This document shows positions 1-9,691 of a DNA stretch of 27,277 nucleotides, piece by piece. The notes beneath the pieces were generated by a model that was not told where the DNA came from, searched no databases, and saw only the letters and a program-made list of their open reading frames with translations. Origin of the DNA: Haplosporangium gracile (Eukaryota; Mortierellomycota; Mortierellomycetes; Mortierellales; Mortierellaceae); contig JAAAUF010000575.1 in the NCBI GenBank assembly GCA_015499985.1, positions 1 to 27,277 on the forward strand, in the 5' to 3' direction. The position numbers and the translations under genes were made by a program. Position 1 is the stretch's first letter. Every line of letters starts with the position of its first letter.

Positions 1-1180
1 TTTTTTTTGCCATATATTGTCCCCTCCCATTTTCTTTAAAAAAAGAAAGCAGGCGGATTTGTAAACGTATTATTTATCACTCTTGTCGTTTTCTCATTTT
101 CTTTTGTTCACCCTCTCGCCATGGTCCTTCCTAGTTTGTCTGTCTGTTAGTTAGTAAGCGAGCCTATCTATTGGTTTCTGGACAAGTTTATTGTTAATTG
201 ACGTACAGTCTGTCAAGAGAGATTCTTTAATGATTGGCGAGGGAATCTACTCTCTGTTTATTTGTGTCCGTTTGTGCTTCTGCCTGCACAATCCATTTTA
301 CGCCTAGTTTGATTGTACGCTTGTGTGTTTGTAATTTTGCCACTGTCTGTCCACGCCTCGCCCACCTTTATATAATCACACTGATATAACCGCAAGTAAA
401 CAGAATTCAATGAGTCCCAGCTAAAAACGAGGGCATTTGATTTGATGTTGGCGGGCTGTAAGCCGTACGACATGCCACACATACCGACAGTACATATTTT
501 TTCGTATCGTCGTCAAACCTCTCGCCATTTGCACGTAGATATACATACACCCCTCGGGCGAGTATTAGTCCTCATTCGCGACTAGATCGTCCCTCGAAAC
601 CAGATAATCCTCGTGCAGCCTGTTACACTTCATAGAGTAGGGTTCCTTTTGTCTGTTTTCATTTATTTTTCTTTTTCTTTTTCTTTTTTATGGCATACCA
701 TCGTTCTATGTGCCTTATTTTTTTATCTGTTTGAGGAAGAGAGGGCAGAAACGAAAAGAAAACAAACGTGTTTTGGCTACATGAGCAGTTGCGACTGTTG
801 ACCAAAACAAGAAAATAAAACGCGTAAGAGCCAAAGCATCCGATTTGCCGAGCCCAAAATACGGTTCGAGAGCCCAAGGAGAATAGAGTGAGGCCTCTGC
901 TAATAGTCACGAGCCTGATCGTTTATAGTTGTCGTTATTTGATTAGATAAGATTAGATGTCACTTGATCTTTATGCAAAAAACAACTAATACTACGATTT
1001 GGGGAACCAGTAGAAATTGGAGGAGAATGATACAGGCGCGTTAAAACACACGAGAGAAAGGTACAAAAGTAAGAATGGGAAGATACAATGGCGAAGGGTC
1101 AACAAAGACTAGTGGAAAAGGACAAGACGGCCAGGCTGAGGCTACGCGGGGAAAGCATGGCGACGCGGCAATGGCATGAT
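1..1180. other. intergenic, downstream of paralogue A
   Basis: No convincing gene is visible. The stretch is AT-rich with homopolymer runs of T and A. The short open frames have no coding-like codon use and match nothing recognisable; the best is 74 codons on the minus strand ending at 258. The part next to 1181 would be the 3' trailer of paralogue A. I could not find in it the 3' block shared by C, D and F. Confidence 0.5.
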
Positions 1181-1444
1181 CTACTCCCCGGTAAAGTCAA
1201 CAATGACATCCTCATCGACATATGCGATGTCTTGATCGAACTCGGCTTGAGCAGTCGTGGCACTAATACTGAGAGCATGGAAATGGATAGTGAGATCGTC
1301 TTGAATGACGGGAGATTGGTCCGTGACAGGTTCGGCGATCACGTTCTCGGTGTATGAAATGATCGTGACTGGGAGAGGCGACGGATCGATGTTAGACTCA
1401 GCATGCCTCAGAAATCGGAAGAGTCGTGCAAAGTTGAACACCAT
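1181..1444 (-). CDS. paralogue A: small protein of the six-member array
   Basis: An 87-codon open frame runs from an ATG at 1444 to a TAG at 1181-1183. I do not recognise the protein from any known family. It is assigned to the local family because residues 12-45 carry the shared pattern: LRH at 12-14, then NIDPSPLP, then the core TIISYTE at about 27-33, which E has almost identically (TIISYSE). The C-terminal half is acidic (FDQDIAYVDEDVIVDF) and lacks the VQxQL helix of C, D and F. There is no signal peptide or membrane segment. The ATG is chosen because it sits about 115 bp after a good TATA box and its length to the PR/LRH motif (11 residues) matches B and E. The 5' UTR is rich in CAACAAC. 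The frame is open further upstream to 1693, but that extension crosses the TATA box. Function unknown. Confidence 0.62.
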   Translation of the reverse strand: MVFNFARLFRFLRHAESNIDPSPLPVTIISYTENVIAEPVTDQSPVIQDDLTIHFHALSISATTAQAEFDQDIAYVDEDVIVDFTGE

Positions 1445-1559
1445 TGCTGAGATAAATGTATTTTGCTGTAGTTGTTGTAGTGGTGTCGCTGTGTTGTTGT
1501 TGTGGCGATGGTGGTTGTGGCGGTTGTTGCGTCCTTTCTTTTCCGGGGGCACAGTACGG

Positions 1560-1569
1560 TATTTATATA
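1560..1569 (-). promoter_or_regulatory. TATA box of paralogue A
   Basis: Reads CTATATAAATAC on the minus strand, about 115 bp upstream of the ATG at 1444. The same 12-mer precedes paralogue D (10031-10040). Confidence 0.6.
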
Positions 1570-3430
1570 GGCATGTGCAATGTGCAGTCTCTAACTGTCC
1601 CACCATTGGCGAATGTGTGAAATACGCAAAAGAGGAGCAGCTATGCTTTCCCTCATGATGCTCTTTGATGGGAAAAAGCTTTCGGTTGTACATTTCGGTT
1701 GATAAAGGGCTACAGGAAGTACAGGGCTATGCTAGCACATGTGTTTGCGATGCGTGAGAGACAACCGCTTTGTCAGTTGTGGACATATGTTTTAGTATAC
1801 GTATACTCTCTTTTGACACCTGACTTTGCACTACGTCTGTGTGCAAGTTAGAGTACCATAGCGCAAGTAGAGATGGAAATTTCGACTGCTGGTGCATACA
1901 AAAAGAAAAGGAGGTGCTGAACACACATCCTCCCCTCATGCCATCGCTCTCTTTTTTTTGTGGAAATAAAATTTCATTTCAAAAAGATGGTGCGCTTGCA
2001 CAGGTCCGCATCGTTCGTGCTGGGGCTCAAACCCTCTTTCCGGATTTTTCTCCAATTGAAGTCGACAGTCTAATTGCACCAGCTCACAATCATGCAACTT
2101 TATATACTCTAGTGAATATGACTTTTATTTTTCGCTCATGAAAACCATCTCGCAAGAAAAGAGGAGGCAAGGAGGGAAGAGAACATAGAAGAGAGCTTTT
2201 GTTTATTTGCACATCTCGCAATTGCTACAGTGCTTTGCTAATCATCCATCCACCATTGATCAGCACAATTCTTGATGGGCTAGCACCCCATTGCTTCTCA
2301 TCCTTAGTGTAGACCTGTATTGTTGAGAGTGATGGAGCAGAGGAACAAGAGGATGCATACACCCTCACTTCGCGCCTTTTTAATTTCTTTTGTTGGCATT
2401 TTAAAATAGTTCATTATTTCCACGATTGAAGGAAGGTGTGCGAAAGGAGGGAGCGAGGAGGAGAGGGGAGAGGACGCAAACATGTAAACACAACCCGAAC
2501 TGATGTGAGTAGAAAACGGTTTGGTAATATTATGTCGCCTGATCACCTTCCCTCAGAAGGTGAATGAGAGGTCAGACTTTGAGGAACGTCTTATACAATT
2601 CTCCTTTCCATTCCGATGCGCGAATATGGTCAGCGACGGTCTCTTTGTCGTAATCCCTACTCTCACTTCCCTATCAACCACACTCTTCATACAACTTTAA
2701 CCACGATAAGCAAATGACGGAGAACAAAAAAAAGTGAGATTTAATCCAGGTAAAGATAAAGAGGTGAATCTTTTTTATGAACTCTGTTCTCATTTCGCGC
2801 TGTGTTGAGCCATGATTTCAAAGTACAGGAGAGATACTCTCCTGTCCTCTTTCACCTTGAGTCAACAAGCACAATCGAACCTTTCCCTCAATACCCTGTT
2901 TCTTTCTTTTTTTGTTTTTTTTTTTACTTTCTGTATTTTTCCTCGTTCTTCTCCTCTCTTCCTCTGTCTGATAAACAGAAAAGTAAGAGCAATTGAGCCA
3001 TTGACGAGGTGTCAGAAGTCAATAGTGTGTGAATGACAAGTGTTGTGAAGAGAGTGATGAGGAAGCGTGAATGCACATTGCTGGAGATTCAGAAATGAGC
3101 AAGTTGGTCATGGGTACATGCTGTGAATTTTTAAAACTAAAGGGAAGTACTCATTAGCGGTACTGTTTTGGCGTGAGTATGGAAAGAAGGAGTCCTGCCA
3201 GCGGAGCCACAATGCTATATCGAAAGGAAAGGCGAAGGCAAGGGAAAACGAGAGTGAAGAGCAAAAGAGAAGTGGAAGGGAGATGAGACTCGTCGTCACT
3301 CGTTTCAACATGCAATTTTATTAGCATCAAAGAGGGAAAAAACGTGACCTGGTTGAGCGTGGACCATGAAAAAGAAAAGCGTGACACAAAAAAAAGTAAC
3401 AAGTGATAGGAGCTCGACGGCCTGCCATTG
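1570..3430. other. intergenic between A and B
   Basis: About 1.9 kb without a supportable gene. It holds the upstream region of A and the presumed 3' trailer of B. A T-rich stretch lies at 2900-2950. Two short segments (about 2845-2880 and 3018-3040) resemble segments in the same order downstream of E. Open frames here are low-complexity Ser/Phe/Leu translations of pyrimidine tracts. Confidence 0.5.
3018..3040 (-). repeat. 3'-flank repeat shared by B and E, copy 1
   Basis: GTCAATAGTGTGTGAATG here matches GTCAATAGTGTGTAGATG at 12422-12439, with AATGACAAG/GATGACAAG close by in both. Each copy lies 330-410 bp past the stop codon of its paralogue, so it is probably a remnant of the segment duplication that produced B and E. 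Confidence 0.5.
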
Positions 3431-3811
3431 CTACACCTGCTCTGGCTCCTCAGTCTCCAGGCCGTCGGTTTGATCAACTATTATATCATTCTTATTCTCA
3501 TCCCCGACCTCCGCAGCAGGAATGTCTTGCTCGGCATCATCGTCTTGATCAACAGCATCGTCGTCTTGATCGGCTACATCTTCTCCTTGATCGGCATCTT
3601 CTTCGTCTTGATCGACATCATCTTCTTGTTGATCAGTGGCAACGGTCAAAGCATCAAGCTGCGCTTGAATCGTAGTCAACTGGGCTTGGATTGCAGGCAG
3701 GTCAGCAAGTGGGGGATTGTCGTACGACACGATGACACCTGAAAGAAACGAAGGAGAGTTGTTGTCCACTTGCCTTGGAGTGTGACAAAAGAATATATCG
3801 TGATGGGACAT
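3431..3811 (-). CDS. paralogue B: small acidic-repeat protein
   Basis: A 126-codon frame runs from an ATG at 3811 to a TAG at 3431-3433. Residues 12-33 (PRQVDNNSPSFLSGVIVSYD) align without gaps to E (PRHIDNNEPMILPNTIISYS), both with 11 residues before the PR, which supports this start. Next comes a helix-like QAQLTTIQAQLDALTVA segment (about 42-58), equivalent to the VQxQL helix of C, D and F. About five copies of a seven-residue D-Q-x-[DE]-[DE]-x-[AV] unit follow (about 60-95), giving a strongly acidic tail. No signal peptide, membrane segment, cysteine motif or known domain is visible. A TATA box lies about 75 bp upstream. A possible acceptor (CTTTCAG) inside the frame near 3740 leaves a small chance of a spliced 5' end. 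Function unknown. Confidence 0.65.
   Translation of the reverse strand: MSHHDIFFCHTPRQVDNNSPSFLSGVIVSYDNPPLADLPAIQAQLTTIQAQLDALTVATDQQEDDVDQDEEDADQGEDVADQDDDAVDQDDDAEQDIPAAEVGDENKNDIIVDQTDGLETEEPEQV
3541..3640 (-). repeat. 21-bp coding repeat in B
   Basis: On the plus strand, TTGATC recurs about every 21 bp (near 3546, 3567, 3588 and 3609), each followed by similar CTTCTTCGTC-like sequence. The repeat is in frame with B and encodes its seven-residue acidic unit. Confidence 0.75.
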
Positions 3812-3885
3812 TAATACGTAAAAGAATGCGTCAGTGTTTTCTTATATTCTTGCTTGATTACTTGAGAAACAGGACATTCATGGGC

Positions 3886-3893
3886 ATTTATAT
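3886..3893 (-). promoter_or_regulatory. TATA box of paralogue B
   Basis: Reads CATATAAATGCC on the minus strand, about 75 bp upstream of the ATG at 3811. Confidence 0.5.
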
Positions 3894-4199
3894 GAAAGAA
3901 GACCAAAAAAGCAAAGGAAAGGTGAGGCATGGCCATCCCGTCGTCGATTCCTCTGTTGGCAAAGGCAAGGGACGACAGCCATTTTTTTTTTCGTTTACTC
4001 CAACTCAATGCATCCCCGAAGCATAGACCCTTTTACCAAGGATGTCAGAAATGAGGGACTGGACTTTGTGCCACGGTACATATAGACAAGAGACTAGCTC
4101 GTTCACATGCCCAAGTAATTAAAATAAATTTTCACTTTCCAATAGACTGCGCGCAAGGTGTAAGGGGCTAATCGTTTTTTTCCAAGGTCGCTCTTCTCA

Positions 4200-4450
4200 T
4201 TCCATCGTTCCCCTCTTGGTTGGACATGCCGCAAAGGGAGAGAGTCTTTCTCCAGGGCCATTCTTCTCGATACTTTTTTTAGGCTGGCCTGCAAGGGCAC
4301 AAAAAAAGAAAAAAGGAAGAAGAGCTGTCCAAAATGAAATGAGCAAAAAAGGGGAAGATCAAAAATGAGGAGGACGCGTGGGTGATCTCTTCAAATATGA
4401 AACAGAGGGGCAACAGCGCACGCTATTTATGAAATTGGATGAAACTTGTG
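4200..4450. repeat. duplicated segment, copy 1 (partner 8755-9000)
   Basis: Order and spacing match 8755-9000 at an offset of about 4.55 kb. AGAGAGTCTTTCTCCAGGG pairs with AGAGAGTCTTTTTTCAGGG, GCCTGCAAGGGCACAAAAAA with GAGCTACAAGGACATAAAAA, and TTTATGAAATTGGATGAAAC with TAATCATGAAACTGAATGAG. Neither copy keeps a reading frame, so it is probably non-coding or long dead. Confidence 0.55.
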
Positions 4451-5289
4451 CTTCAGGAACCACACGATTTCAGGTTCAACCTTGCGGATTCTTGTTGTTT
4501 GAGCGCCGCATGGTTTCCACAAGAGGACTCAACAATACAATATATGATGAAATTAAAATAAAAAAAGACCAAGAACGGATGGAACTCGTTAAACGTTACA
4601 CTTGGAAGCGAAAGAGAGGATCGGAGGAGAAGGAGATGAGATTAACAGGAGTTAGAAAAGAGAAAGCACAGGAATGTAGTGAGGAACTAGCAGAAGAACA
4701 GCATTGAAGAAGGCATAGACAAATTAGGATGAAGAAAAGACCAATCATCCTATTGCAAGTGTGTTGTATTGAGGCGTATCTTTCCGACATGTTTGAAAGG
4801 AACATATTCGCCTTTGGCCTATTTGTTTCAATCTATACCAGTCTACCATGCAATATTAACATTTTGTCCAGTTGGGCCAAGATGATGGACCATTTTGGGT
4901 AGGGGAGACATGCCGTACAGATAGATAAGGGCTTGTTTTCCCTCTCTCTCTCTTGCAGCAGTACTTGCATCCACCCCCATGCACACTCGCATTGCGTCCT
5001 TGCCCCTAAAGCGCTGAAATTAGCATCTGCCAACGTGTTGTCGAGGTTAGAACGGGAAACAAAGCATCAAAATCGCCAGCATTTCGTACAAATCATTTCA
5101 TGCTTGACCAGCGTGATGCCCTTACATAGACTGCATGCAAAGTAAGATACACAGAGGCAAAGAATAAAAATAGAGATGGAAGGTAAGAGAGCAAACAAAA
5201 TAAAAATAAGACCTAGTCGCGGATCACAGCTCTACAAGAAGACATGCGAGAAAACTATGCGACAAAAGTCGGAGAAATACTAGAGACAG

Positions 5290-5360
5290 AGTCAACAAAT
5301 CGTGGAGAGTGATCATCAATCAATGAGTATCAATACTTTATTTGTCTCGGCCAAATAAAG
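5290..5360 (-). repeat. conserved 3' tail block, copy downstream of C
   Basis: Contains GTCAACAAATCGTGGAGAG, GATCATCAATCAA and CAATACTTTATTTGTCTCGG on the plus strand. Read on the minus strand it carries AATAAAGTATTG. Near-identical blocks lie at 9015-9080 (after D) and 15310-15385 (after F), each about 600 bp past the end of its paralogue. A polyadenylation region is the simplest reading; that is inference. Confidence 0.55.
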
Positions 5361-5991
5361 AATTAAAAAAACAGCGGAAAAGAAGCACTACATGCTAACA
5401 AAAAGAAATAGATGAGAAAAACATACTAAGCAGACACCGACAGCCAAAAGCGAAGCAATGAAAGAAATGAAGGTTGTTGGAGTCACCAGTTGGAAATTAA
5501 ACAAGACAAAAAAAAAGTTGCACAAAATCAATCGAAAAAGGTGCGAAAAGAGAGGTATTGGGTTTAGATGAGTGAGATGGTACGGTGTGTGTCGTGGTGT
5601 GTTGGTCCAATGAGTGTGTCTGTGGGAGACACAGAAAGGAAAGGGAAAGCAAGGTAACAGCAGCAAGGAAATAAAGGGGGGGAGGTTAGGCAGGAAGGTT
5701 AGATGAACAAGAGAATTGAGGCGTTAAGAGAGACAAATGGAGTCAGGTTGGACAAATATAAGAAGTGGGACAAAGGAGGGGAGATGAAGTAGGCGGATAA
5801 CAAAAGATGGTATAGGCGAATGGATAGCGCGACAAAACCGAATGGGCTACATAGAAGGGGGGTTGGCCAAGACAACAGGGAAGGAAGGCGGACAAACCGG
5901 CAGGACTGATGGACAAATATAGAGGATAGGTTGGGCCGTCAAGAGGAGACACTTTAACCAACATGCACGGCAAAAATATGATTGAGGCGGA

Positions 5992-6285
5992 TTACTTCTG
6001 TTGTGGCGCCTCGAACCCAAAATCATCCTCGACATGATTGAGCATTGCGTCCTCGACTTCGACGATGTTACCTTGTTCGACATCGTGTTCTTGAGCGGCA
6101 CCAATGGTCGGGACATCCAGCTGGTCTTGAACGGCGACCAGCACACCTTGGAAAGGGGGCTGTTGAATGAAGGAGGAATTGTCGTATGGGACGACGATGT
6201 CGATAAGTGAGGAAAGGGTTTCCACTCCTCTTCCTCTAACTGCAAGCTCGCCGGCGAACCATCCCAGGGAATGAACTGGATTCAA
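5992..6285 (-). pseudogene. paralogue C, 5'-broken copy
   Basis: A minus-strand frame open from 6285 to a TAA at 5992-5994 (97 codons) has no ATG; its first usable codon is TTG. From about 6227 down it is clearly a family member: TLSSLIDIVVPYDNSS aligns with D (TLTSLSDTVILYDDTP), followed by LVAVQDQLDVPTIGAAQEHD and an acidic VEVED segment ending FGFEAPQQK, like F. An ATG exists where the family start should be (6260-6262), but its frame is shifted and hits TAG at codon 9. No TATA box is found at the expected distance; the DNA there (6240-6503) looks instead like a coding fossil on the other strand. Loss of the start by an indel or rearrangement is most likely. Rescue by an upstream spliced exon is possible but unsupported. 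Confidence 0.55.
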
Positions 6286-6707
6286 AGACCATCTATTCCG
6301 ACACCCCTGTAAATCCTAGCGTTCAACCTCTTGCCGCCGCTTACTATCACCTACGACAGAAATGACGCCGTACCTTCTGAGACACTTATTCGGAAATTAG
6401 TCCAGGCCAGGCCAAAACAACCCTCCAATTCTATATTCAACAACTAACATCAACAAATACTGTACTCGATGGTCAAAGTAAACGGAAGCGTGCATGCTCA
6501 CCAGTAAGTACCTACCATTCGCCTCACTACAGGAACATCCTCCCATCCTCCTTGTGCTTCATGTCAACCCTTTAACCACAACAGATACATAACGGAAAAT
6601 GCCAAGTTAAACAAACATCACTACCATCCTTTTTGCTTTTGTATTGTCAATCCTCCTCCTACTCTGCCTATTTCGCTCATCTCATGTCAATTGACACGAA
6701 AAATTGA
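6240..6707 (+). pseudogene. coding-like fossil, two exons, unidentified
   Basis: One plus-strand frame reads GNELDSKTIYSDTPVNPSVQ and on to YYHLRQK. It meets TGA at 6363-6365 and TGA at 6378-6380, then stays open (DTYSEISPGQAKTTLQFYIQ) to a good donor, CCA|GTAAGTACC, at 6504. An acceptor CCACAACAG with an upstream CTTTAAC branch-like motif gives an 81-bp intron (6504-6584), phase 0. The frame then continues open from 6585 to TGA at 6705-6707. No start codon is identifiable; a stop lies at 6237-6239. I do not recognise the protein. Both internal stops could come from CGA codons by one transition. A second plus frame (6330-6440) is also open, so the frame choice is uncertain. It overlaps the 5' part of paralogue C. 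Confidence 0.3.
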
Positions 6708-7246
6708 TTAAAAGGTAAGCTATGGCGCTTGTCCTTTTTTGGTGGTGATGGGGATGCAAGAGGTGGAGGTAAATAAGCCGTGAGTACAGTACGTTTATGT
6801 TGCATGTGTGAAGATGAGTGTGATATGAGAAAGGTGGATGTGGTTGATGTGTGATGCAAAATGAGAGGCTGGTTATTGGTGCATTTGGTGATGGTCAAGA
6901 TTGCCGGTAACTGGCATAAAAGCACCGTCTCGCAAGCCCGTTTTAGTTGTGCTTGCCTCAAATAAAAAAAGAAAAAAAAATAAAAGAGTTTCAAACCAGG
7001 TAGTTCATGTCAAAGAGGTGCCACCCTTTCTTGATTTTTTTTTTGAGTGTTATTTATTTAACCGTGTAGCGAGGTCATACATAACGTACGCAATAAACTG
7101 CAAAGTGACATTCCACCGGAATATCTCCCACTTACTGTTGACACCACCCGTTAGTGCGACGATCCTGGAGGTTCCGTTGTCGTTGTCTGCGAACTTCGTG
7201 TTCCCTTTGTCATGTTCTTGTCACCGATAGGGTGGAGTTGTATGAA
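6708..7246. other. intergenic before the secreted-protein pseudogene
   Basis: Nothing certain, with A/T runs around 6960-7040. On the minus strand, the stretch 7246 to about 7140 still looks coding. One frame continues directly past the TAG at 7247 (FIQLHPIGDKN); another reads NTKFADNDNGTSRIVALTGG. It may therefore be the degraded 3' end of the neighbouring gene. Confidence 0.4.
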
Positions 7247-8405
7247 CTAGTTTTTGTGAACCCAATCCCAGACCATCCACCTTCTGTGCTGGTTGAACAA
7301 GACAAGCAAGTGTTCGTACCCACTGTGATCCGGAAACAACGTCATACAGCTCACTCCACAACTCGCGACCTTGTTCGAAAGGGTCTTCTTGCCAAGGTCA
7401 GCTTCGTCGTTATGGAAGAGGACCTTCTTGATAGCCATCGCCGACGCCACATCCGAGTTCTGAGTGCCAAGATGGTGATGCAATCAACTTTCCTCCATTG
7501 AATGTCCATATCCATAGGGGTTGATGAATGACCGCCTCCAGTCGTAGTCGTCGCAGGTTGATCAGGTTCAAATGCAGAGTAAAGCTTGACGATGCGTCCG
7601 TGCATTGTGATCAGATGCTGACGCGGCTCTAGACTCTCGTACTTGACAACACTGTCAGGGTTGATTCGAACACACTCCCTGGCCATCTTGCGTTCAAGAC
7701 TTGGCGATGCACGGAATTGATTTATCATCCAGTTGGAGAGACAGGCCATGGGTGTCACTGGTACCCTCACCTCAACGACCTTGAGCATCAGCCAAACGCC
7801 AAGAATATGCGAATCAGTGGCATTATTGACCCAGGGACGAGCACGCTTTTAAAGCGATGACAACGACGACACACATGCCTCCAATAGTATTCTCGGGGTA
7901 TGCCTGATCTCGACCACCTGCGTCATTTGCATTATGTCGCGGGTGAAGGGATGGTACCAGGGCTGGGCCTGGGGGCGGGTCTTCTTATCCTTCTCCCAAA
8001 CATCGCTGCCGCAACGAGTGATGGGGTTGGTCAGATGGGGCAAGTTGTAGAACAAGATCTCGTGGTCATGAGGACAAGGGTCGTTACCGTTGCTTTTGTA
8101 GGGGACGGACTTTGAACGGTGATCATCGAGGCGGAAATGGCGATGTGAAAGGCTCGATCCATGTTATATATCGGGGATCCCATGCGGATACACTGGGCAC
8201 CGGCGGCGGCTAGAGCCTCTGGGTCGGTCTCAAAGTACTGTGTCTCGAAAAGTTTGATCCTGTGGAGGCGATGACGGTCAAACTCGTCCAAGGAGGAAGG
8301 AGACGATGGGAGGGAGGACTGGTGGCCCCCTGCGACCACGGCGAACTCGGTGAAGACTAAAATCTGTGACGTCAGCAGCAGCAGAGGCAGCAGGGAGGTA
8401 GGCAT
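7247..8405 (-). pseudogene. secreted protein gene with frameshifts and a stop
   Basis: An ATG at 8405 opens a frame with a good signal peptide (hydrophobic LLPLLLLTSQILVFTEFAVV, cleavage probably near residue 26). It continues through LFETQYFETDPEALAAAGAQ to about 8125. Strong coding bias then moves to another frame (HDHEILFYNLPHLTNPITRC, EKDKKTRPQAQPWYHPFTRD). That frame meets TAA at 7849-7851 and resumes in the same frame (ARPWVNNATDSHILGVWLML, VVKYESLEPRQHLITMHGRI). Near 7485 the bias moves again (ASAMAIKKVLFHNDEADLGK) and ends at TAG 7247-7249. Introns bridging these breaks would be only about 27-35 bp with poor consensus, unlike the 94-397 bp introns elsewhere here, so two frameshifts and a nonsense codon are more likely. 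A TATA-like AAATTATATG lies about 105 bp upstream (8511-8520). I do not recognise the family. Sequencing error could explain some breaks. Confidence 0.5.
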
Positions 8406-8754
8406 CGTCGGTGGCGTTAGCGTGGTCGGTAAGGGGGGCAGGCTAAACCAAGACGAACCCCCAGGGCGGCGTCCTTAAGGCCATCGTCTTCCAGTCTCTT
8501 TCTTTAAGACCATATAATTTGACCAGTTGGTATAAGTGTAGGTGTTTCCTGGTATTTTATTTTCATGTTCCCCCAAGGAAATGAAACTTTCTTTTTGTGT
8601 ACCTCCCGTGCTTTCTGCAAGTAAAAAAAAGTAAAGCTATTTGCTCCAAACAAGGCTGGGGTGACATGCTCTAACAAACATCATCATAAAAAAAATAAAA
8701 AATGGGCATTGGAAAATCGCTTACTTTCTTACATTGATGCCTCTTTTTACAACA

Positions 8755-9000
8755 GTAGTATTGGAGCTCATCAACGTACAAGGAGAAAGAGAGTCTTTTT
8801 TCAGGGGGCTGCTATTCTCGGCCCTCCTTTTTATGAGCTGAGCTACAAGGACATAAAAAAAATCGGGAGGGAAGGACATTCAAATAATGAAGTGAACAAA
8901 AAAGGATAAGAAAACAACACGAGAGGGACGTCTGATAATTTGAAACACGATGGAAATCAACGCGTGTTAATCATGAAACTGAATGAGACATCACATGAGA
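8755..9000. repeat. duplicated segment, copy 2 (partner 4200-4450)
   Basis: Second copy of the segment described at 4200-4450. Here it runs almost directly into the conserved tail block (9015-9080). In the first copy about 840 bp separate it from the next tail block (5290-5360), so DNA was gained there or lost here. Confidence 0.5.
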
Positions 9001-9014
9001 AATCGAGGGACCAA

Positions 9015-9080
9015 GTCGTCTATTCGGGAGAGAGAGATCATCAATCACCCAAGGTCAATATTTTACTCGCCTTAATGAAA
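9015..9080 (-). repeat. conserved 3' tail block, copy downstream of D
   Basis: AGAGATCATCAATCACCCAA and GTCAATATTTTACTCGCCTT align with the blocks after C and F. The AATAAA of the other copies is degenerate here (GTAAAATATTG on the minus strand). Confidence 0.5.
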
Positions 9081-9477
9081 TAAAAAAAGAAGCAATAAGA
9101 AGAAAGAGAGTCGCAGCCACTATAAAATAAATAAAAATGAAGTCTTGGTAAAGAGGCACACTATGGGTATTGATGGCAGAAGTGATAGAACAAATTTAAC
9201 GCTATTGGGAACATGAGAGGTACAGGACATAAAAAAAGTAAATGGCTGCACAAAATTCTTTGCTGGGAATAAAATGTGGGTGATGAGAGGAGAGAGGAAG
9301 CATGGTGTGTTTTTAGATTGTCCAGACAAAGAAACTATACGCGTGAGACGGAGAGAGAGAGAGAAAAGGAGAGCAAGAAAAGAAAGACGGGAGAAGGTTG
9401 AAAAAAATTTTGAGTTACCATTTGAGATGAAAAATAAGTAGAAGAAGAAGCTCGTTTGCCACCACCTTAGACGCAAA

Positions 9478-9541
9478 TAAAGAAAAATAAGAGACCCAAA
9501 AAAAGAAAAATAAGAGATCCAAAAAAAGAAAAATAAGAGCT
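9478..9541 (+). repeat. 24-bp tandem repeat, about 2.7 copies
   Basis: The unit AGAAAAATAAGAGA plus CCCAAAAAA is repeated three times, with one T/C change in the second copy and a partial third copy ending in GCTCG. Confidence 0.85.
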
Positions 9542-9691
9542 CGTTTTAAGGATCCGCCAACAGCCTTAGGGACAAGACGAAAAGACAGACAGAGACGGCA
9601 AGATGAATTTTGCAGACACCGGAGGGGCTAGCGTGCGTGACAGAATTTTTTTGGCTGAGGCGACTACTTGCCTTGCGCGTCCTCTTCGAAC

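Larger units (their letters stand above)
3894..5991. other. intergenic between B and C, duplicated segments
   Basis: No supportable gene. It contains segment copies shared with the D and F units (listed separately) and, at 5690-5950, purine-rich DNA with loosely recurring GGACAAA words. A 109-codon plus frame beginning with GTG at 4378 was not accepted: its homologous copy near 8935 does not keep the frame open. Confidence 0.5.
8406..9691. other. intergenic, presumed 3' trailer of D
   Basis: Holds the upstream region of the secreted-protein pseudogene, the second copy of the 4200-4450 segment, the conserved tail block and a 24-bp tandem repeat. The minus-strand frame 9120-9476 is a low-complexity Phe/Leu/Ser translation of a pyrimidine-rich strand and was not accepted. 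Confidence 0.5.

Noticed and set aside
1088..1357. 89-codon plus-strand frame over paralogue A
   Set aside because: Antisense to A. The frame is not kept in the other paralogues, whereas the minus-strand core motif is.
4378..4707. 109-codon plus frame rich in Lys and Glu
   Set aside because: Begins with GTG, lies on purine-rich DNA, and the homologous copy near 8935 has stops in the same frame.
9120..9476. 118-codon minus frame, hydrophobic
   Set aside because: Translation of the pyrimidine-rich trailer of D; frames at the matching place after C and F are unrelated in sequence.
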